Of a stretch of 64,000 nt of DNA, positions 8,768-16,729 are shown in pieces (positions within the stretch are counted from its first letter, which is position 1; each line of letters begins with the position of its first letter). The stretch comes from Streptomyces amritsarensis (GTDB lineage Bacteria; Actinomycetota; Actinomycetes; Streptomycetales; Streptomycetaceae). The stretch is from the NCBI RefSeq assembly GCF_001953875.1, contig NZ_MQUR01000003.1:26758-90757 (forward strand), in the 5' to 3' direction. The notes beneath the pieces are model-generated. The model was not told where the DNA came from. It saw only the letters and a program-made list of their open reading frames with translations, and ran no database searches. A program made the translations under genes and the position numbers.

Positions 8768-10558
8768 ATGGCGTCACCGGCAACCAAGCAGACGGTACGG
8801 CCGCTCGACACACTGCGCTTCGACACCTCCGGGCCGCCGCAGATCACCGGCGTCGTCACCGATCACCTGCGGCTGCTCGGCGCACGGGCGGACCGCCCCG
8901 CTCCCACGGACGGGCCCGCCGCCGGCACGACGCTCGCCGGCGGCGGCTTCGCACCGGCGCTCGCCACCGCCGCCTGGGCGGACCCCGCGAGCGGACTCGC
9001 CGACGAGGCCACGGTGCAGGCCGCCACCGGCATCATGGCCGTGCACGGGCGGCGGGACGGCACCCCGCGCGGACTGGCCGTCGACTACGCCGCCACGGCC
9101 ACCGCCGTCCTCACGGTGCAGGGACTGCTCGCGAACCTGGTGGGCCAGGCCCGCGGCGGCGCCGCCGCCCACGTCGCGACCAGCGCGGACCGGGCCGGAC
9201 TGCTCGCCGTGTCCCAGTACCTCGCCGCCGCCGGCGCCGATGAGGGCGAGGCGGCCGAAACCTGCGCCGGCGGGCCGCCCTTCACCTCCGCCGACGGGGT
9301 CCTCTTCGAACTGGAGACGCTCGACGCGGGCGCCTGGGCCGCCTTCTGGCAGGCCCTGGAGGCACCCCGGGAAGCCCTCCGGACCGGCTGGCGGCCCTTC
9401 CAGTTCCGCTACGCCACCGCCTGCGCCCCGATCCCGGCAGCCCTCCACACCACCGCGCGGTCCCACGGCTGGGACCGCATCCTTGCAGCCGCGGCCGCCT
9501 CCGGCGCCGAGGTGTGCGCGCTGCGCACCCTCGCGGACCGGGCCGCGGAACACGACGGCGCCGCACCCTGGTTCCTGACCCCGACGGCGGGCGGGGTACC
9601 GGCCGCCGCCGGAGCGGCCCGCCCGACGGGCCCGGCCCCCGGCCGGCCGCTCGCCGGGCTGACCGTGCTGGAGGCCGGCCGCCGCATCCAGGCGCCGCTC
9701 GCCGCGCACCTGCTCGGGCTGCTCGGCGCCGACGTGATCCGCATCGAACCGCCCGGCGGCGACCCGCTGCGCGGCATGCCCCCCGCCTGCTGCGGGATCT
9801 CCGCCCGCTGGCTCGCCCTCAACCGCGGCAAGCGGGCCGTCGAGATCGACATCAAGGCGGAGGCGGACCGCGGCCGGCTGCGGGACATGGCGGCGCACGC
9901 CGACGTCTTCCTGCACAACTGGGCGCCGGGCAAGGCCGCCGCCCTCGGCCTCGACGCCGACGACCTCGCACGGGTCAACCCCGCGCTGGTTTACGCGTAC
10001 ACCAGCGGCTGGGCCGGCCGGCTCGACGACGCCCCCATGGGCACGGACTTCATGGTCCAGGCCCGGACGGGCGTCGGCGAGGCCGCCCGGCCCGCGGGCG
10101 AGATCCCCGCGCCCTCGCTGATGACCCTCCTCGACGTCCTCGGCGGACTGCTGGGCGCCGAGGCCGTTCTCGCAGGGCTGCTGCTGCGCGAACGCACCGG
10201 CCGCGGCGTACGGGTCGACTCCTCCCTGCTCGGCGCCGCCGACACCCTGACCGGCCCCGCCCTGCGCCGGGCGGCCCGCGGCGAGGACCCCCGCCGCCCG
10301 GCCGGATTCCGCCACCCGCTGGCCACGGCCGACGGCTGGATCGCACCAGCCGACGCCGACGCCCGTGCCGCGGCCGGCCACGACCTGCGCGGCCTGCCCA
10401 CGGGCGAGGCCCTGTCCCGGCTGCGCGAGCACGGCCTGACCGCGGCCGCCGTCACCACCGAACTGCCCGACCTGCACCACGACCCGCGCTTCGCCGGCTC
10501 GATCAGCCGCGACGCGCACGGCGCCCCCGCAGTCCCCGACCCCTGGAGCTTCGTATGA
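8768..10558 (+). CDS. Class III (CaiB/BaiF) CoA-transferase with a second N-terminal CoA-transferase-like half
   Basis: 596 residues, about 1.5 times a normal family III enzyme. The C-terminal part from about residue 293 is a recognisable CaiB/BaiF protein: GRPLAGLTVLEAGRRIQAP, LGADVIRIEPPGGD, LNRGKRAVEIDIK, then DVFLHNWAPGKA and a TDFMVQARTG segment whose Asp427 is the likely catalytic aspartate. Residues 1-285 resemble a degenerate partner half (TVQAATGIMAVHGR, TATAVLTVQGLLANLVGQAR). Double CoA-transferases occur as fused pseudo-dimers, which fits. The stop overlaps the ligase start (ATGA). Role: probably moves CoA onto the acid handled by this cluster; substrate unknown. Confidence 0.82.
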   Translation: MASPATKQTVRPLDTLRFDTSGPPQITGVVTDHLRLLGARADRPAPTDGPAAGTTLAGGGFAPALATAAWADPASGLADEATVQAATGIMAVHGRRDGTPRGLAVDYAATATAVLTVQGLLANLVGQARGGAAAHVATSADRAGLLAVSQYLAAAGADEGEAAETCAGGPPFTSADGVLFELETLDAGAWAAFWQALEAPREALRTGWRPFQFRYATACAPIPAALHTTARSHGWDRILAAAAASGAEVCALRTLADRAAEHDGAAPWFLTPTAGGVPAAAGAARPTGPAPGRPLAGLTVLEAGRRIQAPLAAHLLGLLGADVIRIEPPGGDPLRGMPPACCGISARWLALNRGKRAVEIDIKAEADRGRLRDMAAHADVFLHNWAPGKAAALGLDADDLARVNPALVYAYTSGWAGRLDDAPMGTDFMVQARTGVGEAARPAGEIPAPSLMTLLDVLGGLLGAEAVLAGLLLRERTGRGVRVDSSLLGAADTLTGPALRRAARGEDPRRPAGFRHPLATADGWIAPADADARAAAGHDLRGLPTGEALSRLREHGLTAAAVTTELPDLHHDPRFAGSISRDAHGAPAVPDPWSFV

Positions 10559-12213
10559 CCGCCGAGAGGCTCGTCCTGCGTGACCTGCTGCCCGCCGAAC
10601 TCCGCCGTTCCTGGGTGGTCGACGGCACCTGCCCCGACCTCGACCTCTACAGCCTCTTCCGCGCCCGCCAGATCGCCGACCTGCACCGCACCGCCGTCAT
10701 CGACGCCAAGGGCAAGCTCTGCTACACCGCCCTCGACCGCAAGGTCCGATGTCTGGCCACCGGCCTGAGGGAGCTCGGGATCGGCCCGGGCGACGTGGTC
10801 GGCGTCCAACTCCCCGACGGCCGCGGCGCCGTCATCGCCGACCTGGCGCTGGCCGCCCTCGGCGCGGTCCCGCTGCCCTTCCCCGTCGGCCGGGGCGTCC
10901 TGGAGGCCGAGGGCCTGCTGCGCCGCTCCGAGGCCGTCGCCGTCATCGCGGCGACCGAACACCGCGCGTACCGGCACGCGGCAGATCTGCGCACCCTGGC
11001 CGCGGCACTGCCGCGGCTGCGGCACGTCATCGCCGCGGGACGGCCGGGCACCGTCCCCGACGGAACGATTCCGCTGGCGGAGCTGCTGCGCAGCGACCCC
11101 GTCGGGTTCGTGCCCGCCCGGCCCGACCCCGACAGCGCGGCACGCATCCTCGTCTCCTCCGGCTCCGAGGCCGAGCCCAAGATGGTCGCGTACTCGCACA
11201 ACGCGCTCGCCGGCGGCCGCGGCAACTTCCTGGCCTCCCTCATCCCCGACGGCACCCCGCCGCGCTGTCTCTTCCTCGTCCCGCTGGCCTCCGCCTTCGG
11301 CTCCAACGGCACCGCGGTCACCCTTGCCCGGCACGGCGGCACCCTCGTGCTGCTCGACCACTTCACCGCGGACGCCGCGCTGGCCGCCGTGCGCGCACAC
11401 CGGCCGACGCACGTCCTCGGGGTGCCCACCATGGTCCGCATGATGCTCGAACGCCTCGACGTGACGGACGAGGAGCTGCCGCCGCCCACGGCGCTCGTCC
11501 TCGGCGGGGCGCCGCTCGACGCGACCACCGCGGCCGCGGCGGCACAGGCCTTCGGCTGCTCCGTCGTCAACCTCTACGGGTCCGCCGACGGCGTCAACTG
11601 CCATACGGGGCTGGGTCGTGCGGTACCGCCCACCGACGGCTCCGGCGTCGTCGCCGGCCACCCCGACCCCCGGGTCGCCGAGATCCGCATCGCCGACCCC
11701 TCCACGCACCAGCTGCTCCCCGACGGCGCCGTGGGCGAGATCATCTCGCGCGGCCCGATGACCCCGCTGTGCTACGTCGGCGCCCCCGAGCTGGACGCCC
11801 GCTACCGCACACCCGAGGGCTGGGTCCGCACCGGCGACCTCGGCTACCTCGACGCCGACGGCCTCCTGCACGTCGTCGGCCGCCTCAAGGACATTGTCAT
11901 CCGCGGCGGAGCCAATATCAGCCCGGCCGAGGTGGAGCGGGAACTCACCGCGCACCCCCAGGTCCGCGACGTGGCGTGCGTCGGCGTGCCCGACCCGCTG
12001 ATGGGGGAGCGCCTCGCGGCCTGCGTCGTGGCCCGGGGGGCACAGCCCCCCACCCTCGCCTCCCTCCGCGCACACCTGACCGGGCGCGGCCTGGAGCGGC
12101 GCAAGCATCCCGAGCGGCTCCTGGTCGTCCCCGAACTGCCCCTGACGGCCGCCGGCAAACCGGACCGCGCGGCCCTGCGCGAACGCCTGACCGAGAGCAC
12201 CGCCCTCGTATAG
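10555..12213 (+). CDS. Class I adenylate-forming acyl/aryl-CoA ligase
   Basis: 552 residues starting at the ATG that overlaps the CoA-transferase stop by four bases. All ANL-superfamily motifs are present: phosphate loop VSSGSEAEPKMVAYSH (about 200-215), VNLYGSADG (A5), GWVRTGDLGYLDADG (A7), GRLKDIVIRGGANISPAEVE (A8 hinge) and the catalytic lysine in LTAAGKPDRAALR (A10). The enzyme should activate a carboxylic acid with ATP and pass it to CoA. Coupling to the CoA-transferase and divergence from the acyl-CoA dehydrogenase suggest a short catabolic or biosynthetic acyl-CoA route. No carrier protein is nearby, so CoA rather than a carrier is the likely acceptor. Confidence 0.9.
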   Translation: MTAERLVLRDLLPAELRRSWVVDGTCPDLDLYSLFRARQIADLHRTAVIDAKGKLCYTALDRKVRCLATGLRELGIGPGDVVGVQLPDGRGAVIADLALAALGAVPLPFPVGRGVLEAEGLLRRSEAVAVIAATEHRAYRHAADLRTLAAALPRLRHVIAAGRPGTVPDGTIPLAELLRSDPVGFVPARPDPDSAARILVSSGSEAEPKMVAYSHNALAGGRGNFLASLIPDGTPPRCLFLVPLASAFGSNGTAVTLARHGGTLVLLDHFTADAALAAVRAHRPTHVLGVPTMVRMMLERLDVTDEELPPPTALVLGGAPLDATTAAAAAQAFGCSVVNLYGSADGVNCHTGLGRAVPPTDGSGVVAGHPDPRVAEIRIADPSTHQLLPDGAVGEIISRGPMTPLCYVGAPELDARYRTPEGWVRTGDLGYLDADGLLHVVGRLKDIVIRGGANISPAEVERELTAHPQVRDVACVGVPDPLMGERLAACVVARGAQPPTLASLRAHLTGRGLERRKHPERLLVVPELPLTAAGKPDRAALRERLTESTALV

Positions 12214-12469
12214 CCGGGGCCAGGGATGCCGCGCGGACACACAGATGCGGGGGCGGTGTGGTGCCCTGCGGGGTTGCCGGACTGCTTTCCGCTCTCCTGC
12301 CGCGCGACGGCAGAACGTGGGCCCCAGCGAAGACCCGAGCTTCTTTCACCGAAGCAGTGCGGGTTCAGGTATGCGTAGTCCCGTGACAGGTACTCGGAGT
12401 AGTGCACGTCTTTACGCGGAACTTCGTCGCCGCACTGGGCGCAGTTCACGGGGCGCCCACCGTCACGGC

Positions 12470-12575
12470 CTCGGACAGTGATCCATTCGGCGACGTATCG
12501 GTAGGCGGTGGTGGTGCCGACACCGAACCCGGCCGCGAGCTGGGCGTAGGGGTGGCCGTTGCGGAGGTGGCGAGT
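12470..12575 (-). pseudogene. Fragment of a transposase helix-turn-helix domain
   Basis: The minus strand encodes HLRNGHPYAQLAAGFGVGTT followed by TAYRYVAE, the HTH segment seen at the N-terminus of IS5-group DDE transposases. It then runs into unrelated sequence (an open frame reading NCAQCGDEVPRKDVHYSEY and on towards the ligase gene's end). No catalytic domain follows. It is a remnant. The 445-bp stretch 12214-12658 otherwise holds only this and the IS end at 12579-12656. Confidence 0.5.
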
Positions 12576-12578
12576 TGT

Positions 12579-12656
12579 TCCGACGTTCGACGAGCCGCTG
12601 CCGCTGGGACGGCCGCCCCACCACCCGACGCCTCAAGTGATCCATCTGCCGGTCGG
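12579..12656 (+). mobile_element. IS end fragment, inverted copy of 14666-14741
   Basis: About 78 bp matching the reverse complement of 14666-14743 with about four mismatches. The plus strand encodes the last 19 residues of the same transposase (RRSTSRCRWDGRPTTRRLK, stop 12638-12640). The two copies therefore form an inverted repeat about 2 kb apart. Similarity stops immediately before the stop codon of the maleylpyruvate isomerase-like gene. Confidence 0.75.
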
Positions 12657-12658
12657 CC

Positions 12659-13423
12659 TCAGCCCCAGTCCTGCAGCTGCTGGAGCAGGTCGGCGTCGCC
12701 CTCGATCCGCAGCGAGCCGGCCGGGATGCGCATGTACATGAGCAGGGCCATCTCGCTTGCCGTGCCGTAGACGGCGGCGGTGGGCTTGGTCTCGGCGGCC
12801 TGCGCCGCGGTGAGGCGGGTGAAGCGGGAACCGGCGGCGTCCACCGTCTGGCGCCAGGAGCCGGACCCGGCTGCGTGGTAGTCCATGGTGGCGGGCTCGC
12901 CCGGCCACGGGACCGTGCCGGTGCAGACGGTGGCGAGGAACTCCTCGATGGCGTCGACCGCCTCGGTCGTCGGCAGCTCCTGCGGGGTACCGGAGGCCAG
13001 CTGGGCGTCGTAGGTGTGGATCAGCGATTCCGGGACGCGGCGGCGGGCCACGGCGGCCACCGTGTGCGGCGAGGCCAGCGGCTCCCACCAGGCCCAGCAG
13101 CCCCGGTCCGGGCCGGCCTCGCGCAGAGCAGTGAGCAGCTGCTCCGTCGAGTCGGCCAGCCAGGCTATGAGGGCCTCGCGCTCCCTGGGCGCCGCCCGGC
13201 CGTCCTTGCTCGGCCGCTCGTCGCCCGGCGCGGTGTTCAGCACGATGTAGGCCCAGAAGCGGTCCCCCTCACTGAGGTGGCTCGCCAGGTCGTACAGCGT
13301 CCAGCCCGGGCAGGACGGGACGTCGGCGTCGAGACTGGGGGCCGCGGCGACGGCAACGCGGAACGCGGCGGAACGCTCGTCAATCATCTGCAGCAGAGTG
13401 GGGAAGGAGAGATGATCAGCCAC
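12659..13423 (-). CDS. Maleylpyruvate isomerase family mycothiol-dependent enzyme
   Basis: 254 residues from a GTG at 13423 (VADHLSFPTLLQMIDER); an in-frame ATG at 13459 would add 12 residues. The N-terminal four-helix DinB-like domain (about 1-145) has the signature CPGWTLYDLASHLSEGDRFW, whose His is a metal ligand in the family, and a later RVPESLIHTYDAQLA. The C-terminal domain (about 165-250) is the small maleylpyruvate-isomerase C-terminal fold. Members use mycothiol, the actinobacterial thiol, but most, like this one, have no known substrate. It is an intact gene flanked on both sides by IS debris. Confidence 0.85.
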   Translation of the reverse strand: MADHLSFPTLLQMIDERSAAFRVAVAAAPSLDADVPSCPGWTLYDLASHLSEGDRFWAYIVLNTAPGDERPSKDGRAAPREREALIAWLADSTEQLLTALREAGPDRGCWAWWEPLASPHTVAAVARRRVPESLIHTYDAQLASGTPQELPTTEAVDAIEEFLATVCTGTVPWPGEPATMDYHAAGSGSWRQTVDAAGSRFTRLTAAQAAETKPTAAVYGTASEMALLMYMRIPAGSLRIEGDADLLQQLQDWG

Positions 13424-13486
13424 GCGGACCTTGTACCACCCGGCCCGGGACTCTCGCACTCGATTAAGACGTCCCTTCTTACGAGT

Positions 13487-14268
13487 TGTGGGTTGTGTTC
13501 CGGCGGGTGGTGCCGCCGACGGAAGTGATACGTCCGCAGGGCGGTGGCCGACGTCGAGCAGGTGATCGGGAGGCGCGGGCGGCGTTCATCGTCGTGGCGA
13601 TGTCGGGCTGCACCCGGCGGCAGCTGCCGCCGGTGTTCGGCCCGGCCTGGCCCACGGTCTGTCGCCGGTTCGCCCAGTGAAGCCGGGACCGGGTCTGGGC
13701 CCGGCTCTACCGCGTGATCCTCGATGAACTTGGAGCGCGTGGCGAGCTGGACTGGTCGCGGTGCGCGATCGACTCAGTGAGCTTGCGGGCCGCAGAAGGG
13801 GGCCGCTGACGGGACCGAATCGACCGACTGCGGCAAGCTGGGATCGAAGATCCACCTGATCTGTGACCGGAACGGACTGCCGCTGTCCATGGGATCTCCG
13901 GCGCGAACATTCACGACAGTCAGGGTCTGGAGCCACTTGTGAGCGGCATCCCGCCCATTCGCTCCCGCCGCGGGCCCCGGCGTCGACGGCCGGCCAAGCT
14001 GCACGCCGACAAGGGCTACGATGATGACCACCTGCGCCGATGGCTCGGCGGGCGCGGTATCCGCCATCGCACCACCCGCAAGGGCATCGAGTCCTCGCAG
14101 CGGCTGGGCCGGCACCGCTGGGTGGTCGAACGAACCGTGTCCTGGCTGGCCGGCTGTCGAAGGCTCCACCGCCGCTACGAACGCAAGGCTGAACACTTCC
14201 CCGCCTTCGTCGGCATAGCAGCAACCCTCATCGGCTACCGCCGCTTAGCCGTCCCTCTCACGGCCTGA
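13487..14268 (+). mobile_element. Broken IS5-family transposase
   Basis: Conceptual translation across frames gives a near-complete IS5-group DDE transposase: RRVVPPTEVIRPQGGGRRR, LPPVFGPAWPTVCRRFAQ, RLYRVILDELGARGELDWSR, CGKLGSKIHLICDRNGLPLS, HADKGYDDDHLRRWL and the C-terminal HRWVVERTVSWLAGCRRLHR. Damage is plain: a TGG-to-TGA change at 13678-13680 and frameshifts near 13800, 13833 and 13892. Only the last 109 codons (13939-14268) remain open. The element is inactive. Its end overlaps the last codons of the small minus-strand gene at 14258-14614. Confidence 0.88.
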
Positions 14269-14614
14269 GCCGGTTCTGCTGTACGTCGAAGCAGATCAGC
14301 CCCATGGACTCCGCGACGGCCGCCGCGTAGGCCGACGCCTCCTCGGCCATGCTCCACCTCATGGGGAAGTAGATCAGCGGACCGCCGGCCTCGCCGATCA
14401 GGGGCCCGGTTGACCAGGGCGAGGTGTCCTCCTCGTCCTCGGTTAGGTCGCACCACCGCTCAAGCAACGCGGCCACGCAGGCCGCGATGCGCTCGGACGG
14501 AGGCGCTTCCACCTCGCTGTCGATGTAGCGGTCGTACAAGTCGTCGAAGACCCGACCGGCGGTCTTGTCATCCGCCGGCCTCTCGCCTTCCCAGACAGCA
14601 AGGTCATAACTCAT
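14258..14614 (-). CDS. Conserved hypothetical actinobacterial protein
   Basis: 118 residues, starting MSYDLAVWEGERPADD. It is acidic, with a conserved core of DLTEDEEDTSPWSTGPLIGE and GGPLIYFPMRWSMAEEASAYA. I recognise this as a widespread small streptomycete protein often found with other short proteins of unknown role; no catalytic motif is visible. The last codons (LRP-stop) overlap the 3' end of the IS5 relic in antisense, so the insertion seems to have landed at the very end of the gene without truncating it. It is intact and probably expressed. Confidence 0.75.
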   Translation of the reverse strand: MSYDLAVWEGERPADDKTAGRVFDDLYDRYIDSEVEAPPSERIAACVAALLERWCDLTEDEEDTSPWSTGPLIGEAGGPLIYFPMRWSMAEEASAYAAAVAESMGLICFDVQQNRLRP

Positions 14615-14665
14615 GCCGGGAGGCTCTCATGCCGCTCTGACAGCCATAAGAAGCGACGTCTAAAC

Positions 14666-15425
14666 CCGACCAGCAGATGGATCACTTGAGGCGCCGGGTG
14701 GTGGGGCGGCCGTCCCAGCGGTAGCGGCTCGTCGAGCGTCGGATGAGCATGCGGAGCGTGACGAGAGTCGCGGCGAGGTGGAGGTAGAACTCGACGACCG
14801 CGCCGTTCCTCTCGGTGCAGCGCCGGAGCTTGCCGTAGCCGTTCATCCACGAGTGCGTCCGTTCCACGGTCCACCGCTTACCGGCCTGGATCGGGGCGGG
14901 TAAGCAGAGTGCGGGACTTGCTGTCGTCGTAGCCCCGGTCGAGGTTGACGTTCACATCCTCGGGCAGCGGTCCCACCTGTCCGATGGCCGCTTCGAGGGT
15001 CGGGCCTAGGAGAGGCGTGTCGTGGCGGTTGGCCCCTGCGGCGACCAGGCCGAGCGGGACGCCGCACGCGTCGGAGGCGAGCGAGCGCTTCAGGCCCTGC
15101 TTCCCGCGGTCGACCGGGGACCGGCCTGCGCACTCGCCGCCGTACGGGGCCTTGGTGATGCAGCCGTCGACGGAAATCTCGGACGGCTCCAGGCCGATCA
15201 TGCGGTCGTACGCCTGGAGCGCGATGGGGTGGACGGCCTCGGAAATGCCTTGCGCGGCCCACTCCTTGAGTCGTCGGCGGAGGTGCGGTCGGAGCATCCG
15301 GGACTGGACAGGCGCTCGTAACCCGAGCCGTGGACCAGCGCGAGCACCATGTGTTCGAACCGGTTCGAGCAGGCAAGTGGCAGCGCGGGCACGGCTGTCC
15401 TTCGCGATCACTGAGCATAGACAAC
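14666..15425 (-). mobile_element. Broken IS5-family transposase of a second type
   Basis: Minus-strand pieces in three frames assemble into one transposase: FEHMVLALVHGSGYERLSSP (near 15300-15360), RRRLKEWAAQGISEAVHPIA and ISVDGCITKAPYGGECAG with RSPVDRGKQGLKRS (the DDE core), LDRGYDDSKSRTLL, then API-QAGKRWTVERTHSWMNGYG and TERNGAVVEFYLHLAATLVTL. Frameshifts occur near 15285 and 14880, the second with an apparent loss of about 20 residues. The stop is at 14682-14684. The terminal 78 bp recur inverted at 12579-12656. The element is inactive. Confidence 0.85.
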
Positions 15426-15501
15426 TCCATGATCACGTGGACCTGTGCCCGTTCTGCCGCCCGGGCCGACCTCGCCGACACCTATTGCCGGTCGCTCTGA
15501 G

Positions 15502-15597
15502 TCAGTTCCTCAAGACCCAGGTCGGCGGCCTGCTCGCGACGGACTTTCTCCACCTCGACTCCATCGGCCTGCACCGCTTGTACGCCCTGCTCGTCAA
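15502..15597 (+). pseudogene. Fragment of an integrase-core (rve) transposase
   Basis: The plus strand reads SQFLKTQVGGLLATDFLHLD then SIGLHRLYALLV. This is the first catalytic-aspartate region of an rve-type integrase/transposase (compare the usual LACDFFHVDT...RLYVLF). Sequence on both sides is unrelated. It is a third kind of transposase relic in this 3-kb stretch. The rest of 15426-15694 shows nothing I can identify. Confidence 0.55.
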
Positions 15598-15694
15598 AGC
15601 ATCGTGGGAGCCATGCCGACGGCCGCCCTTCGGCATCGGAGTCCGCCGATCATTCCGGGTGACAGTCCGGACCAGCGGGTGGCACCATGCGGCC

Positions 15695-16288
15695 ATGTGC
15701 GAAGACTGCCTGGTCGGCTACTCACGCTGTGTCCACGTCACCGCTGACGCCGCCGACGCGTACCGCCAGGCCATGCGACTGTGCGCGCTGATGGAACACC
15801 GCGGCGAGGAGGCGGAACTGCTGACGCACCTGGAGAGCGCCGACGAGGTCCGCCGGATGGCGGCGGCGCTGCCGAACTCCCGCTTTGTGCACCGTGCTTA
15901 CCCTGGTACCCGACCCTCTTGCGGCGCCGGCGCCGGCGCCGGCGGTTGCGAACCGGACGTGTCGGTCATGGACGACCGTGAACTGGAGGCACACCTGCCG
16001 CTCGAGATGTCGGCCCGGTTCGCACCGGGGACGGCCGAGGACCGGGTTATCGCGGCACTGGGTGACAACGGCAGCGCGGTCTTCCTCGTATGGCCGGGCC
16101 GCTGGCCGGACAGACCCGAGCACGGCCTGCACGGCTTCCGCCGCGATGCGGTACAGGTCGCCTTCCGCGGCGACCAATCCGACCCTGCACTGCTGTCCGG
16201 CCGGCACGCGGTCCACGTTCACGTGTCCAAGGAGTCCGGCCACCGCGGCGTCGAGTATCTGGCTGCACAGGCGGGCATCCACCCGTGA
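15695..16288 (+). CDS. Hypothetical protein
   Basis: 197 residues from an ATG at 15695 (MCEDCLVGYSRC). Visible are an N-terminal Cys cluster (CEDC, then YSRC), a helical segment RQAMRLCALMEHRGEEAELL, a low-complexity CGAGAGAGGC linker made by a GCC-GGC repeat, and a C-terminal part with AVFLVWPGRWPDRPEHGLH and AVHVHVSKESGHRG. I do not recognise a family. It lies between the IS relics and an immunity-protein-like remnant, so it may be accessory DNA. Codon bias supports coding. Confidence 0.5.
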   Translation: MCEDCLVGYSRCVHVTADAADAYRQAMRLCALMEHRGEEAELLTHLESADEVRRMAAALPNSRFVHRAYPGTRPSCGAGAGAGGCEPDVSVMDDRELEAHLPLEMSARFAPGTAEDRVIAALGDNGSAVFLVWPGRWPDRPEHGLHGFRRDAVQVAFRGDQSDPALLSGRHAVHVHVSKESGHRGVEYLAAQAGIHP

Positions 16289-16729
16289 CCAACTCGGTGC
16301 TCGTGCACGCCGCCGTCCGGTCCGCATCACCGCACTCGCCCAAGCCGTCCTCGCCCTACACCTGACCAGCTCAGCGTGAAGTCGGAAAGAGCTGGCTGCG
16401 GTCACGTAATTCCCCAGGTGCCGGCGTCCTCCCTCTGTCGACCGACCACGTGGTGTCGCCCGGGGGGTGCCTGCCGTGAGGATGTGGTCGACGATCCGCA
16501 GTGCGTCGGGCAGCGGCACCGTGTCCTCGTCGAGATACTCGTCGTGCTGACCGTTTGCCAGGACCAAGCCATTGCTCCGGCCGGCTCCTTCCGGTGTGAC
16601 AGCGTGCTCGTCGGGATCGGCCTCGTCATCGAGCAGACGCCGGCCGACGCCGCCTCGGCGACGGGGGCGCCGTACGCCGGGCCGCCTCGGTGCGGCCCGG
16701 CGTGCGGCCCGCCGTCACGGACCCGGCGG
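16289..16729. other. 441-bp stretch without an intact gene
   Basis: Apart from the immunity-protein-like remnant near 16470-16640 I see no gene, RNA or strong hairpin here. Base composition is less GC-biased at third positions than in neighbouring genes, consistent with decaying sequence at the border of the IS-rich region. Confidence 0.5.
16470..16640 (-). pseudogene. Imm1-like immunity protein remnant
   Basis: One minus-strand frame reads LLDDEADPDEHAVTPEGAG, then LVLANGQHDEYLDEDTVPLP, DALRIVDHILTAG. The order of an acidic strand, GQHDEYLDED and a helix of the DALRIVDHIL type resembles the C-terminal half of Imm1-family immunity proteins from streptomycetes. There is no plausible start and the upstream half is absent. 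The match is by eye and short, so this is tentative. Confidence 0.3.

Noticed and set aside
11844..12449. Minus-strand frame starting NCAQCGDEVPRKDV as a small zinc-ribbon gene
   Set aside because: The CxxC start is suggestive, but the frame runs on antisense into the ligase gene and is fused in register to the transposase HTH fragment; more likely decaying IS-associated sequence.
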